NCBI GenBank assembly: GCA_044869805.1
Contig: JBIOXV010000187.1
Span: forward strand, 24,798 to 88,797
Length of the DNA: 64,000 nt
Direction: 5' to 3'
Origin: CAWDVR01 sp044869805
Lineage (GTDB): Bacteria; Acidobacteriota; Thermoanaerobaculia; Multivoradales; SZUA-115
Shown: piece after piece, positions 26,718 through 37,514 of the stretch
Numbering within the stretch: the stretch's first letter is position 1
Layout of the letters: every line of letters starts with the position of its first letter
Notes under the pieces: generated by a model
The model's input: only the letters and a program-made list of their open reading frames with translations
Told to the model about the DNA's origin: nothing
The model's database searches: none
Position numbers and translations under genes: made by a program

Positions 26718-29102
26718 TTACCCGGCCGCGCGTACCGCCTTACTCAACTCCGTGGGCTCGGCTTCCGAGCCTCCGCGACGCTCGGCGGCCAGGACCATGG
26801 CGGGCACGATCAGCAAGGTCATGGCCGCCGACACGGTCAGGCTCAGGCAAACCAGCAGAGCGAGCTGGAGGTTGGGGAGCACCTCCGAGAAGGCCAGCAC
26901 GGCGAGGCCGCTGCAGATGGCGAGCGAACTCTTGAGGATCGCCGGCGCCGTGCTCTCGAAAGCGGCGTGGATCGCGGCGCCGCGCCCGAGGCCGGCGCCG
27001 AGCCGGTCGCGATAGCGGGCCACCAGGTGGATCGAGTAGTCGACGCCGATCCCCAGCGCGACGGCGGCGAACATCGAGTTGGCGATCCCCAGCGGCGTGC
27101 CGGTCGCGGCGAGCGCCGCGAACACCAGCAGCACCGAGGTCACGATCGGCGTCAGCGCCAAGAGCGTGGTCGGCAGGGAACGGAAGAGTAGCCACAACAG
27201 CAGCGCATTGGCGAGCAAGGCGACCCCCACCGACCGCACCTGGCCCGAGACCAGGAGCTCCACGGCCAGGAAGCTGATCCAACCGTCGCCGAAGGGAGTG
27301 ATATCGAAGCGCGGCCCGCTCCCGCCTTCGGCCGCGGCGCGGGCCGTGGCCAGCAGGCGGCCGATGCGCGCGTAGCTCGCCTGGTTGACGAATACCGTCA
27401 CGCGGGCCCGGCGGTGGGTCTCCTCGATGCGCTCACCCAAGGGGGAGCCGCGGAGCGTGGCGAGCATCAGCAGGGCGCGCTCGACCGCGACCGGAGAGAG
27501 GCTCGCCCTGCCGGCCGCGAGCTCCGCCCGCAGCGCGTGGTAGTCGGCGCCGGCGAGCGCCGCCTCGGCGCGCACCACGTCATCGAAGACGCTGGCCACC
27601 GCGCCGGTGTGGGGATCGCGCGCCAGGGTGTCGCCCAGGCGGCCGAGCGCCGCCAGCTCCTGCGGGTCGAGGAAGCCCTGCGGATGGCGGCTCCCGACCA
27701 GCAGCTCGACGCGGGTGGTGCCAGCCATGCGCTGATTCAGGGCGCGGTCGCCGGCCGCGATGTCGCCCCCCGGCGGCAGGTTGCGCACCCAGTTGTCCTC
27801 GACCCGCAGCCGCCCCGCGACCAGCAGCGCGGCGGTCGCGACCACGGCGAGGGAGGCGAGCACGCGCCGTGGCCCGAGGCGGCCGAGGCGGCCGAGGAAG
27901 CGCCGGCACCAGAGCGGTGCCCCGGACTCCGCCTCGACCTTCCGGGTCAGGGGCCTCGGGCGCGGGCGCAGCAGGCAGAGCAGCGCCGGCACCAGGGTGA
28001 AAGTGGAGACCGTCGAGGCGAGGATGGCGAAGGCGCCGTAGAGGCCGAAGATGCGTTGCGGCTCGAGCGGGGTGACCAGCAACGAGAGCAGACCGACGAT
28101 GGTGGTCAAGCCGGTCAGCAGGATCGGCCGCGCCACCGCCCCGAAGCTCTCCAGCACCACGCGCTCGGTGGGCGCCTCGGGCGCCGCCCGCGACAGGCGG
28201 AAGAAGTTGTTGAGCGCGTAGACGTCGTCCGAGACGCCGATGGCGATCAGGATCACCGGCAGCACCAGGGTGGTGACGAACACTGACTCCCGGCAGAGGC
28301 CCATCAGGCCGGCGGTGGCGAGCAGGCTGGCGCCGATCTCGGCCAGAGACACGAGTGCCGGCACCGGGTGCCGGAAAGCGAGGAACAGCACCAGCGCCAG
28401 CACTCCGATCACCAGCGGTACCAGGCGCAGCAGGTCGCCGGCCGCGGCGAGGCCGAGCACAGCCTGGGCTAGGGCGGTCCCGGAGAGGAAGACCTCGACC
28501 TCGCCGGCCGGCCGTGCCGCGAGCAGCCGGCGCACCTCGCCCAGCACGGCGTAGCGGTCGGCGCCGACCTCGACCTCGGCGTAGATCGCCGTGGTGCGGC
28601 CGTCGCGGGTCACCAGCACACCGTCGTCGAGCCCCAGGGCCGCGGTTTCGCGCCGGAGCTGGGCGATGCGCTCCGGCGTGGGCGGCCGCGGCGGCGCCAG
28701 GAGCGGCGTCAGGTCGATGGTTTCGTCGGCGATCGCCAGCCGCGGCAGGGTGGTGAGGCTCGCCACCGAGCCCGGCCGCACCCCGGGCACGGCGGCGAGG
28801 TCGGAGGACAGGCCCCGGACGAGCGAGAGCGCGCCCGGGTCGTAGATTCCGCCGGCGCCGTCGCGGGCGAGGCCCACCACTACCACGTCGCGCAGGTGGA
28901 AGAGCCGCGCGGCCTGGTCGCTCGCCGCCAGGCCCGGATGGCCGGCCGGGATCAGCGAGCGGCCGTCGAGCTTGAGGCGGACCGAGGGCAACGCGGCGAG
29001 CGACCCCAAGGTGAGCAGGGCGGCCACGATCACCACCCGTCGGGGGCGGCGCACCGAGAAGCCGAGCAGCGCCGTGACCAGCGCGACCCCGGCTCGGCTC
29101 AA
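26718..29102 (-). CDS. MMPL/RND-family transporter
   Basis: 794 residues with the twofold RND layout: a helix near 20-40, a large periplasmic loop (about 45-220), five helices (about 225-370), a central helix near 410, a second loop (about 435-620) and five more helices. The GVSDDVYALNNFFR segment in the first membrane half and GVDYSIHLVARYRDR in the second are the proton-relay regions typical of MMPL/HpnN proteins, which export lipids such as hopanoids or other hydrophobic molecules. The start is TTG, overlapping the TGA of the preceding gene (TTGA). Neighbouring the lipoprotein-sorting-like gene fits a lipid export role. Confidence 0.9.
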   Translation of the reverse strand: MSRAGVALVTALLGFSVRRPRRVVIVAALLTLGSLAALPSVRLKLDGRSLIPAGHPGLAASDQAARLFHLRDVVVVGLARDGAGGIYDPGALSLVRGLSSDLAAVPGVRPGSVASLTTLPRLAIADETIDLTPLLAPPRPPTPERIAQLRRETAALGLDDGVLVTRDGRTTAIYAEVEVGADRYAVLGEVRRLLAARPAGEVEVFLSGTALAQAVLGLAAAGDLLRLVPLVIGVLALVLFLAFRHPVPALVSLAEIGASLLATAGLMGLCRESVFVTTLVLPVILIAIGVSDDVYALNNFFRLSRAAPEAPTERVVLESFGAVARPILLTGLTTIVGLLSLLVTPLEPQRIFGLYGAFAILASTVSTFTLVPALLCLLRPRPRPLTRKVEAESGAPLWCRRFLGRLGRLGPRRVLASLAVVATAALLVAGRLRVEDNWVRNLPPGGDIAAGDRALNQRMAGTTRVELLVGSRHPQGFLDPQELAALGRLGDTLARDPHTGAVASVFDDVVRAEAALAGADYHALRAELAAGRASLSPVAVERALLMLATLRGSPLGERIEETHRRARVTVFVNQASYARIGRLLATARAAAEGGSGPRFDITPFGDGWISFLAVELLVSGQVRSVGVALLANALLLWLLFRSLPTTLLALTPIVTSVLLVFAALAATGTPLGIANSMFAAVALGIGVDYSIHLVARYRDRLGAGLGRGAAIHAAFESTAPAILKSSLAICSGLAVLAFSEVLPNLQLALLVCLSLTVSAAMTLLIVPAMVLAAERRGGSEAEPTELSKAVRAAG

Positions 29103-29749
29103 CGGGCGGCGCCCCGCAGTGGCGCCTGGCCGGCGAGCCCCGCGACCACGGTCTCCTCCTCGACCGGCCGGGCGTGGTGGCGGGCGCAGAACACCTTGAG
29201 CGAGTCGAGCACCGCCCGCCAGGCGCCTTGGAAGAACACGTAGCCGATGTCCCAGGTGCCACCGGTGCCGAAGCCGTGGTGCGCGAACGAGATCCGCGTC
29301 TTGCCCGCCTCACCCTCGACCGGCGTGAAAGAGAGCTCCACCCAGGTCGGCAGTGGCCTGGCGTTCATCTCCTTCATGCTCTCGCGGCCCTTCCACTCGA
29401 AGGCCAGGAAGGCCCCGGGCTCGAGCTCGAGGATGCGGGCGCCCTTGGTGCCGTCGCGCTCCCCTTCGGGGTCACCCTGGGGATCGAACACCATCTCGTA
29501 GCGGCCGCCGATCACCGGGTCGATGCGCGCCGCGGGGGCGAAGAAGCGGCGCAGGCCTTCCGGCGAGAGCCAGAGCTCGTAGACCTCGCGAGGCGCGCCA
29601 TCGACCACCAACTGAATCTCGATCGAGCGGTCGGTCCGCCGCTTGCCGGCCCACAGATCCTCCTGTTGCGCCGGCCCTTGCTGTGCGGCGAGCGGCAGAG
29701 TCGCGGTGCCCAGTAGCAGCGAGAGCAGGGTCGAGAGAGGTCGCTTCAT
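29099..29749 (-). CDS. Exported SRPBCC (AHSA1-like) domain protein
   Basis: 216 residues. A signal peptide (1-22, TLLSLLLGTATLPLAAQ) precedes an SRPBCC helix-grip domain: IEIQLVVDGAPREVYELWLSPEGLRRFF, split here by family-typical turns, then GGRYEMVFDP and a C-terminal helix RAVLDSLKVF. Domains of this Bet v1-like kind bind hydrophobic ligands; the AHSA1 branch is usually cytosolic, so export is unusual and fits a periplasmic lipid chaperone working with the MMPL transporter, whose start overlaps this gene's stop. GGAGGAA precedes the ATG at 29749; the frame is open further upstream but without a signal. Confidence 0.85.
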   Translation of the reverse strand: MKRPLSTLLSLLLGTATLPLAAQQGPAQQEDLWAGKRRTDRSIEIQLVVDGAPREVYELWLSPEGLRRFFAPAARIDPVIGGRYEMVFDPQGDPEGERDGTKGARILELEPGAFLAFEWKGRESMKEMNARPLPTWVELSFTPVEGEAGKTRISFAHHGFGTGGTWDIGYVFFQGAWRAVLDSLKVFCARHHARPVEEETVVAGLAGQAPLRGAAR

Positions 29750-29802
29750 GGCTGGTTCCTCCAGGGCCGACAGGCCAGAACCGAGAGGGCGATGAGGCTC
29801 GA

Positions 29803-32202
29803 TCAGGTCTCCCGCCGCAGCGCCTGCGCCGGGTCTGCTCTCGCTGCCCGCCGCGCCGGCGCCGCGATGGCCACGCCGGCCGCCAGGGAGAGCAGGCCGA
29901 GCGCCACCAGCAGGGCGCCCGGCTCGACGCCGCGGATACCGTACACCACGCCAGACAGCAGCCGCCCGAGCCCCAGCGCCCCGGCGAGGCCGACGATCGC
30001 GCCCAGACCCACGGTGGTGGCGCCCTGGCGGGCGACCAGGCCCAGGATCTGGCCTTGCTCGGCCCCCAGCGCCATGCGCACGGCGAGCTCCTTGGTGCGC
30101 CGCTCCACCCCGTGCCGCACCACGCCGTAGACGCCGGCCCCGGCCAGGCCCAGGGCGAGGGCGGCCACCAGCCCTACCAGCAGGCTGCCGTAGCGGGGCT
30201 GGGCAAGGGCCTCGGAGATCACTTCGGAGAACGGGCGCAACTGGCGTAGTGCCAGGTTGGGATCGAGGGCGCGCACCGCCTCTCGCGCCGCGCGCGCCAA
30301 GGCCAGGGGCTCGCCGGCGGTGGCTACCAGCACCCCGGCCTCGAGGGGAGGTGCCTGCAGGTAGGAGGCGAAGATCTCCGGCGCCACCTCGCGGTCGAGC
30401 CGCACCTGCCGCGAGTCGCCGGCCACGCCCACCACCGTCCAGGCGGCCTCGACCGAGACCTTCGGCTGGTCGAAGGCCAGGCGCTTGCCGACCGCGCTCC
30501 CGGCCGGCCACAGCGCCGCGGCCAGCGCCTGGTTGACCACCAGCACCCGCTGGCCGCCCTCGCCGTCGGCTTCCGAGAAGCCGCGGCCGGCCAGCAGTGG
30601 GATGCGGAGCGTCTCGAAGAAGCGGGGCGCCACGACGCGGAAACCGGCGCTCTGCGCCTCGGGGGAGGCTCCGTCCTCGGCAACGAAAGTGCGCCGCACG
30701 GTGCGTGGCGCAAGCAGCATCGGCGAGGCCAGGGTGACCTCGTCGGCCCCCGGTGCCTGGCGAAGCCTTTCGAGCAGGCCCCGGAACAGCTCGCGGCGCG
30801 AGGCTTCGTCCGAGTAGCGGGCGGGAAGCAGGCGTAGCTGGAAGCTCATCAGGCCCTCGGGCTCGAAGCCCAGGTCCACGCGGCTCAGCCGCTGGAAGCC
30901 GGCGAGCGTGAGGCAGGCGCCGGTCACCAGCATCAAGGCGAGGGCCACCTGCACCACCGCCAGGCCGCCGCGCAGTGTGCGCCCGATGCCGCCACGCCGC
31001 CGGCTGCCTTGGAACGACTCGCTGAGCTGCGCCCTGAGCGCCAGGCGGATCGGCAGCAGCGCGCAGGCGAGCGTGGCGACCAGGATCATTGCCAGGCCGA
31101 AGGCGAAGTCGCCGGTGTGCAGGCCGAGCTCACCCAGGCGTGGGATTGCCTCCAGGCGCGCCGCGGCGAGCAGCGAGGTGACGGCGAAGGAGAAGCCGAG
31201 GCCCAGCACCACGCTGGCGGTGACCAGCAGCAGGGCCTCTAGCAGCAGGCCGCGGGCGAGCGCCAGCCGGCCGACACCCAGCGCGGCGCGGACGGCGATC
31301 TCCTTCTCGCGCTCGACCCCCCGGGCGAGCATCAGGCTCGCGACGTTGACGCAGGCCAGCAGCAGCACGAAGCTTCCGGCCGCGAGTAGGCCCAAGAGGG
31401 CGGGCCGGAGGTTGGCGTAGAGGCGCTCGCCCAGGGGCTCGACTTTCACCCCCGCGCCGCGGTTGGCGTCCGGGTAGGCCTCGGCGAGGCGCAGGGCCAG
31501 GGCGTCGATCTCCTGCTGCGCCGTGGCGACCGACACCCCGGGCGCCAGCTCCGCCATCACCCCCAGGTAGCGCCGGGCCCGGGACGCGGTCGCCGGGTCG
31601 AGGGCGAGCGGCACCCAGAGGTCGTGCCGGGCGAGGAAGTTCGAGCGCGCTACGCCTACCAGGTGGTGGTCGCGGCCGTCGATCTCGATCGTCTTTCCTA
31701 TCAGGGCGCGGTCGGCGCCGAAGTGCCGGCGCCAGACGGCCTCCGAGAGCACCACTGCCGGCGCCTGTCCGGGCCGGTCCTCGTCCGGCGTGAAGCTCCG
31801 CCCGGCGACCAGCGCGATCCCGGTGACGGGGAAGTAGTCGGCCGACACCCGCGCGCCGTCGAGGCTCACCGGGTCGCTCGCGCCGGTGAGCGTGAAGCTG
31901 TCGAAGGTCACCGCCACCATGGCCGAGAACGAACGCGCCTCTCGCTTCCAGTCGAGGAAGTTGGCGGGCGAGGCGGGGGCCATGGTGCTGCCCAGGCTCG
32001 CCACCCGCTCGGTGACCAGCACCATCCGCTCCGGCGCCCGCGCCGGCAGGGGGACGAAGAGGACCGAGTTGACGAGGCTGAAGAGCGTCAGGGCAGGGGC
32101 GGTGCCGAGCGTCAGCGTGCCGATGATGCCGAGCGCGTAGCCCGGGCTCCGGGCCAGGCTGCGCCAGGCGATCCGCACATCCGACAGCAAGCTCCACCCC
32201 AT
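29803..32202 (-). CDS. ADOP-type ABC transporter permease (FtsX/MacB-like)
   Basis: 799 residues: the duplicated permease architecture of the acidobacterial duplicated orphan permease family. Helix 1 (about 18-42) is followed by a MacB-type periplasmic domain (about 50-270), an FtsX block of three helices (about 280-420), one more helix and a second periplasmic domain (about 450-660), and a final FtsX block (about 680-790). The EREKEIAVRAALGVGR and RRTKELAVRMALGAEQ coupling segments mark the two permease halves. No ATPase gene lies nearby, as the word orphan implies. AGGAGG lies nine bases before ATG 32202. Likely roles are mechanotransmission or envelope stress and drug efflux. Confidence 0.92.
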   Translation of the reverse strand: MGWSLLSDVRIAWRSLARSPGYALGIIGTLTLGTAPALTLFSLVNSVLFVPLPARAPERMVLVTERVASLGSTMAPASPANFLDWKREARSFSAMVAVTFDSFTLTGASDPVSLDGARVSADYFPVTGIALVAGRSFTPDEDRPGQAPAVVLSEAVWRRHFGADRALIGKTIEIDGRDHHLVGVARSNFLARHDLWVPLALDPATASRARRYLGVMAELAPGVSVATAQQEIDALALRLAEAYPDANRGAGVKVEPLGERLYANLRPALLGLLAAGSFVLLLACVNVASLMLARGVEREKEIAVRAALGVGRLALARGLLLEALLLVTASVVLGLGFSFAVTSLLAAARLEAIPRLGELGLHTGDFAFGLAMILVATLACALLPIRLALRAQLSESFQGSRRRGGIGRTLRGGLAVVQVALALMLVTGACLTLAGFQRLSRVDLGFEPEGLMSFQLRLLPARYSDEASRRELFRGLLERLRQAPGADEVTLASPMLLAPRTVRRTFVAEDGASPEAQSAGFRVVAPRFFETLRIPLLAGRGFSEADGEGGQRVLVVNQALAAALWPAGSAVGKRLAFDQPKVSVEAAWTVVGVAGDSRQVRLDREVAPEIFASYLQAPPLEAGVLVATAGEPLALARAAREAVRALDPNLALRQLRPFSEVISEALAQPRYGSLLVGLVAALALGLAGAGVYGVVRHGVERRTKELAVRMALGAEQGQILGLVARQGATTVGLGAIVGLAGALGLGRLLSGVVYGIRGVEPGALLVALGLLSLAAGVAIAAPARRAARADPAQALRRET

Positions 32203-32231
32203 GCTGCGCCCTCCTGCGACCCGTGCCCAGC

Positions 32232-34682
32232 CTACTCTACATACCCCAAGGCCCGAAGGCGGGCGAGCTCCTCGCCCGACAGGCGCGCCGCGAGATCCGG
32301 CCCGCTCGCCAGGGCCCGCGACGCCTGGCGGCTGCGCCAGCCGTCGAGCACCTTGGCCAGGCGCTCGACCACCGCCGGCTCGCGGGCCGCGAAATCCTCG
32401 CGGTTCACCGCGTCCTGCGGGTGCCGGAAGAGCTGGTAGCGCGGCGCGGAGCCCGGCTCGCCGCGGGTTTCGACCAGCTTCCAGCCGTCGAGGACCATGG
32501 CGTAAGCCTGCACGTCGCGCGGCGGCGGGCCGAGCTGGTTCTCCAGCCGGTGCTTGACCGAGACCGCCGGCCGCGGCGCGCGCGGCCACTCGCCGGTCCG
32601 CCCGGCGACGAACAGCGGCGCCAGGCTCCGGCCGTCGATGCCGGGTGGCGACTCGATGCCGGCGAGATCGAGCAGCGTGGGCATCACGTCGACGGTCTGC
32701 ACGGTCTCGATGACTCTCCGCGGCTCCAGCTTGCCGCCCTGCCACAGCACCAGCGGCACGTGGGTCAGCTCCCCGAACACGCTCTGGCCGTGGAAAGAGC
32801 GGCCGTGATCGAAGAACTCCTCGCCGTGGTCGCTGGTGAAAGCCAGCAGCACCTCCTGGGAGAGGCCGAGCCTCTCGAGCCCGGCAACCAGGCGGCCGAG
32901 GTTGTCGTCCAGCGCCCGCAGCGAGGCGTCGTACCAACCGCGCCAGGGGCGCATGAACTCGTCGGGCTCCAGGCCGGCGGCCCTGACCTCGCCGTCGGTC
33001 GGCATGTCGATGGCGCGCATCAGCGGGTCGGCGATGTGGCCACGCACCTGGGCCAGGCGGCGAGGCTGCTCCTCGGCGTCGCCGGGCGGGTTCCACAGCG
33101 TGTCGTACGGCGGCTGCGGGCGATAGGGATAGTGAGGGTCGAAGAGATGGAGTAGCACGAAGAACGGCGTCTCCCGGTGACCCTCGAGCCAGGCCAGCAG
33201 GCGGTCGACGTAAGGCCCCGAGGTCTTGCTCACCGGCTGGACCTTGACCGAGCCCACCTCGTGCAGCACCTCGAATCCCTGGTGCAGGTTGCTCATCCGC
33301 CCGGTGAACAGCACCGACGACAGCGAGAGGGTCGAGTAGCCGGCCTGGCGGAAGCTCTCGGCGAGAGTGACGGCGACCGGCGAGAGGCGGTCGTCGAATT
33401 CGAGCACGCGATGCGTATCGGGGTACAGCGCGCTGAGGATCGAGGGCACGGCGGTCTTGGTCCAGGTGGCCTCGGCCTGGCAGTCGGTGAAGGTGACGCC
33501 CTCCTCGCCCAGCCGGCGCAGCGTGGGGGCCGTGGGCAGCGGATTGCCGTAGAGGTCCAGCCGGTCGGCACGCAGCGTGTCGGCAACGATCAGGATCAGC
33601 CCGCGCGGGCGGCCGCTTCCGCCCGGCGGCATGCCGCCCCGCACCGCCGGGCTGCCCCAGAAGCCCACAGCGCCCGGCCGCTCGCCACTCGCGACGAGCT
33701 CCAGGGTGACGCGCTGCCCGCCGAAGCGCTCGAGGTCCACGCGCTCCTCATGCCAGCGCCCCGGGCTGTCGACGGCGCGCGAGGAGACCGTCTCGGGGGA
33801 GCTGCCGGGGGCCGCCAGGCGCACCTCGAAGCGCACGGGCCGTGGCTCCAGCGTGCCCACCGCCAGCTCCAGCCAGGGCCGGGGCGGCAAGTCCAGAGAG
33901 AAGCGCAGGCTCTCCGGCGCGTGGCTGACCAGGGTCTCGCGGTAGATCTCTTCCAGGCCCTGCCAGGCGGGGCCGCTCGGGATCGCGGCCAGGTGCTCCT
34001 TGCGGAAGACGACTTCCAGCGACTCGACGGCGAAGCTTGCGTCCGCGGCGTCGCTCGGGCGCAGCAGGACCGTCCGCATCAGGTCGCTGCGCATGGTTAG
34101 CGGCGAGGTCAGAACGTAGGTGTGGAGCTGCCCGTCCGCGAGCAGGGGGCTCTTGAGCCCCGCGACCCCCCACACCAAGTCGGTGGGCTCCGCCGCGACC
34201 TGGGCCAGGTCGGCGTCTTCCGCCGGCAGGAAGCGGACGTAGAAGTGCTTGCCCGCGGAAGCCCGCATGCGGACCACCACCGAGTGCAGCTCGTCCGGCT
34301 CCGCCGGCAGGCCGGCGGCACGGGCGCGGAGCACGCTCTGCTCGCTCGTCGTCCGCCCGGCAAGCAGGCCCTGCTCCAGGCGCAGGTCGGCGATCCCCGG
34401 CCCCGCCTCCCAGCCACCGGTCGCCGCCGGCTGGGAGCGGTCCGTCGGCGGCTCGAAGCGCCAGGCGGTCGCCGGCTCGACCGCCGGCCGCGAACCTCCT
34501 TCGCCGACCTCGAAGAGATCGATCAGACGCAGCGAGACAGGACCGTCCGGTGGGGCGGGCTGGCACGCCCAGAGGAGCAGAACGTGGGGGAGCAGAAGCC
34601 GCGGGAGGAGCCGACCTGCACGCCAGCCCCGAGGCGGCCGTCGGCCGCCCAAGAACAGCTCGATGCGCTCGCTGACCGGCAT
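32232..34682 (-). CDS. Sulfatase/alkaline-phosphatase-superfamily lipoprotein
   Basis: 816 residues. A lipobox-like LLWAC near 43 suggests lipidation. Residues ~45-340 look like beta-rich carbohydrate- or lipid-binding domains; the hydrolase domain begins at GLILIVADTLRADRLDLYG with the metal-binding Asp and continues to TSDHGEEFFDHG. The cysteine/serine formylglycine signature (C/S-x-P-x-R) is absent: the corresponding segment is TWTKTAVPSILSALYP, so a threonine is the probable nucleophile, as in phosphoglycerol- or phosphoethanolamine-transferases, or it is a non-canonical hydrolase. ATG 34682 was preferred over a TTG at 34691. It ends 29 bases before the ADOP gene start, so the two are likely cotranscribed. 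Confidence 0.87.
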   Translation of the reverse strand: MPVSERIELFLGGRRPPRGWRAGRLLPRLLLPHVLLLWACQPAPPDGPVSLRLIDLFEVGEGGSRPAVEPATAWRFEPPTDRSQPAATGGWEAGPGIADLRLEQGLLAGRTTSEQSVLRARAAGLPAEPDELHSVVVRMRASAGKHFYVRFLPAEDADLAQVAAEPTDLVWGVAGLKSPLLADGQLHTYVLTSPLTMRSDLMRTVLLRPSDAADASFAVESLEVVFRKEHLAAIPSGPAWQGLEEIYRETLVSHAPESLRFSLDLPPRPWLELAVGTLEPRPVRFEVRLAAPGSSPETVSSRAVDSPGRWHEERVDLERFGGQRVTLELVASGERPGAVGFWGSPAVRGGMPPGGSGRPRGLILIVADTLRADRLDLYGNPLPTAPTLRRLGEEGVTFTDCQAEATWTKTAVPSILSALYPDTHRVLEFDDRLSPVAVTLAESFRQAGYSTLSLSSVLFTGRMSNLHQGFEVLHEVGSVKVQPVSKTSGPYVDRLLAWLEGHRETPFFVLLHLFDPHYPYRPQPPYDTLWNPPGDAEEQPRRLAQVRGHIADPLMRAIDMPTDGEVRAAGLEPDEFMRPWRGWYDASLRALDDNLGRLVAGLERLGLSQEVLLAFTSDHGEEFFDHGRSFHGQSVFGELTHVPLVLWQGGKLEPRRVIETVQTVDVMPTLLDLAGIESPPGIDGRSLAPLFVAGRTGEWPRAPRPAVSVKHRLENQLGPPPRDVQAYAMVLDGWKLVETRGEPGSAPRYQLFRHPQDAVNREDFAAREPAVVERLAKVLDGWRSRQASRALASGPDLAARLSGEELARLRALGYVE

Positions 34683-34941
34683 CTGGGTCAAGCTTCCCGT
34701 CTACCTTTTTAGATGCCTGCGGGCGGCTCTTGGACGACACACGGCGGCAGGGGAGCCCGGGCGCTCGGCACCGGCGGCTCGGGCCGACCAGGTACGGGTC
34801 GCTTGTTCCCCGAGCGGGTAAGATGTTTCTCGTGCCCCTTACGGTGACTGTCCCAGATGAGGACCGGAGGGCACTAAAAAGGGTGAGACGCCGCCGCACT
34901 TGAGTAAGGCTCTTCTCAGGCGGCTTCGGTGGGGGAGGTCC

Positions 34942-36027
<1,086 letters not shown>

Positions 36028-36078
36028 CGGACGGCCGCGCTGCCCGGGCGTGCCGCCGCGCTGCGGTAGAATCCGCCC

Positions 36079-36154
36079 GGGCCGTTAGCTCAGTTGGCAG
36101 AGCAGCTGACTTTTAATCAGCGGGTCGAAGGTTCGATTCCTTCACGGCCTACCA
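36079..36154 (+). tRNA. tRNA-Lys (anticodon TTT)
   Basis: 76 bases including an encoded CCA. All arms fold: acceptor GGGCCGT/ACGGCCT (a G-U at the first pair), D stem GCTC/GAGC, anticodon stem GCTGA/TCAGC with loop CTTTTAA (anticodon at 36112-36114), and T arm GAAGG/CCTTC around TTCGATT. A TAGAAT hexamer (36067-36072) seven bases upstream is a likely -10 box. A GC-rich inverted repeat downstream (36163-36168 with 36177-36182) may end the transcript. Confidence 0.95.
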
Positions 36155-36211
36155 AGACCAACGCCGGGCGCGCGGCCCCGGCGCCCTGCCGCGCTAGGGT
36201 AGAATCCACTC

Positions 36212-36288
36212 GGGCCGTTGGCTCGATTTGTGGAACAACTGACTTCACAATCGGTGGTTCGCAAGTTCGATTGCTTCACGGTCTACCG
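36212..36288 (+). pseudogene. Decayed tRNA copy beside tRNA-Lys
   Basis: This stretch repeats the tRNA-Lys gene 133 bases further on, including upstream sequence with a TAGAAT box at the same seven-base spacing. The acceptor still pairs (GGGCCGT/ACGGTCT), but one D-stem pair is broken, the anticodon loop has eight bases (CTTCACAA), three T-stem pairs are lost and the end reads CCG rather than CCA. It is therefore probably a non-functional duplicate; a functional eight-base-loop tRNA cannot be excluded from sequence alone. Confidence 0.65.
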
Positions 36289-36308
36289 ATATTCTTCAAC
36301 CTTCGCGC

Positions 36309-37514
36309 TTGCTCAGGCGCCGGCGGCCGTCTCGGGCGCAGCACTTCGAGGCGTCGGCTGAGGAGGTGGCCGTGGAGGTCGAACAGCGGATCTGGAGCGC
36401 CGAGGAGGGCTGGACCCCGGCAGGTGGCTCGCTGGCTAACGCCGACTTGGTCTTGCTCTTCGGAGCGCGCGAGGTTCTCCATCCCAACTCGCTGACGGAG
36501 CTTGCGGCCACTTACCCTGGCGCGATCCTCCTCGGCTGTACCACGGCCGGCGAGATCTGGAGCACCCACGTCGGCGATGGCCTGATCGTCGCCACCGCCG
36601 TGCGGTTCGGCTCCACGCGGGTGCGACTGGCTCGCACTTCGCTGCCCGAGCACGAGAACAGCCGAGCCGCGGGCGAGAAGCTCGCCGAGGAGCTCGCCGG
36701 CAACGATCTCTGCCACCTCTTCGTCCTCGCCGACGGGGTGCACATCAACGGCTCGGAGCTCGTCGCGGGCTTGACCGGCGCGCTGCCGGCCGGAGTCGCG
36801 GTGACCGGCGGGCTGGCGGGCGACGGTGCGCGGTTCGAGCGCACCCTGGTCTGCGCGGGCGACCGGCTGAGCGAGGACGGGGTGGCGGCCGTCGGCTTCT
36901 ACGGGCGGGATCTGCGGGTGGGATACGGCTCGCTGGGGGGCTGGGACCCCTTCGGCCCCGACCGCGAGATCACCCGCTGCGAGGGCAACCGGCTCTACGA
37001 GCTCGACGGGGAGCCGGCCCTCGACCTTTACAAGCGCTACCTCGGCGTCCACGCCGCGGATCTGCCCGCGAGCGCGCTGCTGTTTCCGCTGAGCGTCACG
37101 CCCGCGAGCGGTGGCGAGCGGCTGGTACGCACCATCCTCGGTGTCGACGAGAGCTCGAAGAGCATGGTGTTCGCCGGGGACCTGCCGGCCGGCGGCTATG
37201 CCCGTTTGATGAAGGCCAACGTCGACCGCCTGATCGACGGCGCGACGGAGGCCGCCGTGGGCACCGCCGCGGCGCTGGGTAGCTTCGAGCCCGACCTGGC
37301 GGTGTTGATCAGTTGCGTGGGCCGCCGCCTGGTGCTGCGCCAGCGGGTGGAGGAAGAGGTCGAGAGCGTGCGGCAGGTGCTCGGCGACCGGGCGGTGCTC
37401 ACCGGCTTCTACTCGTACGGCGAGATCGCACCCTTCAGGCCTGCGGTGCGCTGCGAGCTCCACAACCAGACGATGACCATCACCGCCTTCGCCGAGCTAC
37501 CGTCCGATGCATAA
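36309..37514 (+). CDS. FIST domain sensory protein
   Basis: 401 residues covering FIST_N (about 30-235; core ADLVLLFGAREVLHP and GCTTAGEI) and FIST_C (about 245-385; AGGYARLMKANVDRLIDGA and GFYSYGEIAPF). FIST proteins are cytosolic small-molecule sensors, thought to bind amino acids or similar ligands and to work with histidine kinases or methyl-accepting proteins. The stop overlaps the start of the kinase gene by eight bases, supporting a sensor-kinase pair. Start is uncertain: TTG at 36309 keeps a basic leader, while internal GTG codons near 36367 are alternatives. Confidence 0.9.
   Translation: MLRRRRPSRAQHFEASAEEVAVEVEQRIWSAEEGWTPAGGSLANADLVLLFGAREVLHPNSLTELAATYPGAILLGCTTAGEIWSTHVGDGLIVATAVRFGSTRVRLARTSLPEHENSRAAGEKLAEELAGNDLCHLFVLADGVHINGSELVAGLTGALPAGVAVTGGLAGDGARFERTLVCAGDRLSEDGVAAVGFYGRDLRVGYGSLGGWDPFGPDREITRCEGNRLYELDGEPALDLYKRYLGVHAADLPASALLFPLSVTPASGGERLVRTILGVDESSKSMVFAGDLPAGGYARLMKANVDRLIDGATEAAVGTAAALGSFEPDLAVLISCVGRRLVLRQRVEEEVESVRQVLGDRAVLTGFYSYGEIAPFRPAVRCELHNQTMTITAFAELPSDA

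Noticed and set aside
34692..34941. A short gene or a -24/-12 promoter in the spacer ahead of the AAA+ activator.
   Set aside because: Only a 26-codon frame without ribosome site, and no TGGCAC-N5-TTGC match was found.
36079..36288. tRNA-Lys as the attachment site of the conjugative region.
   Set aside because: The trb block starts 12 kb away beyond a coaBC-like gene, with no repeat of the tRNA 3' end visible near either side.
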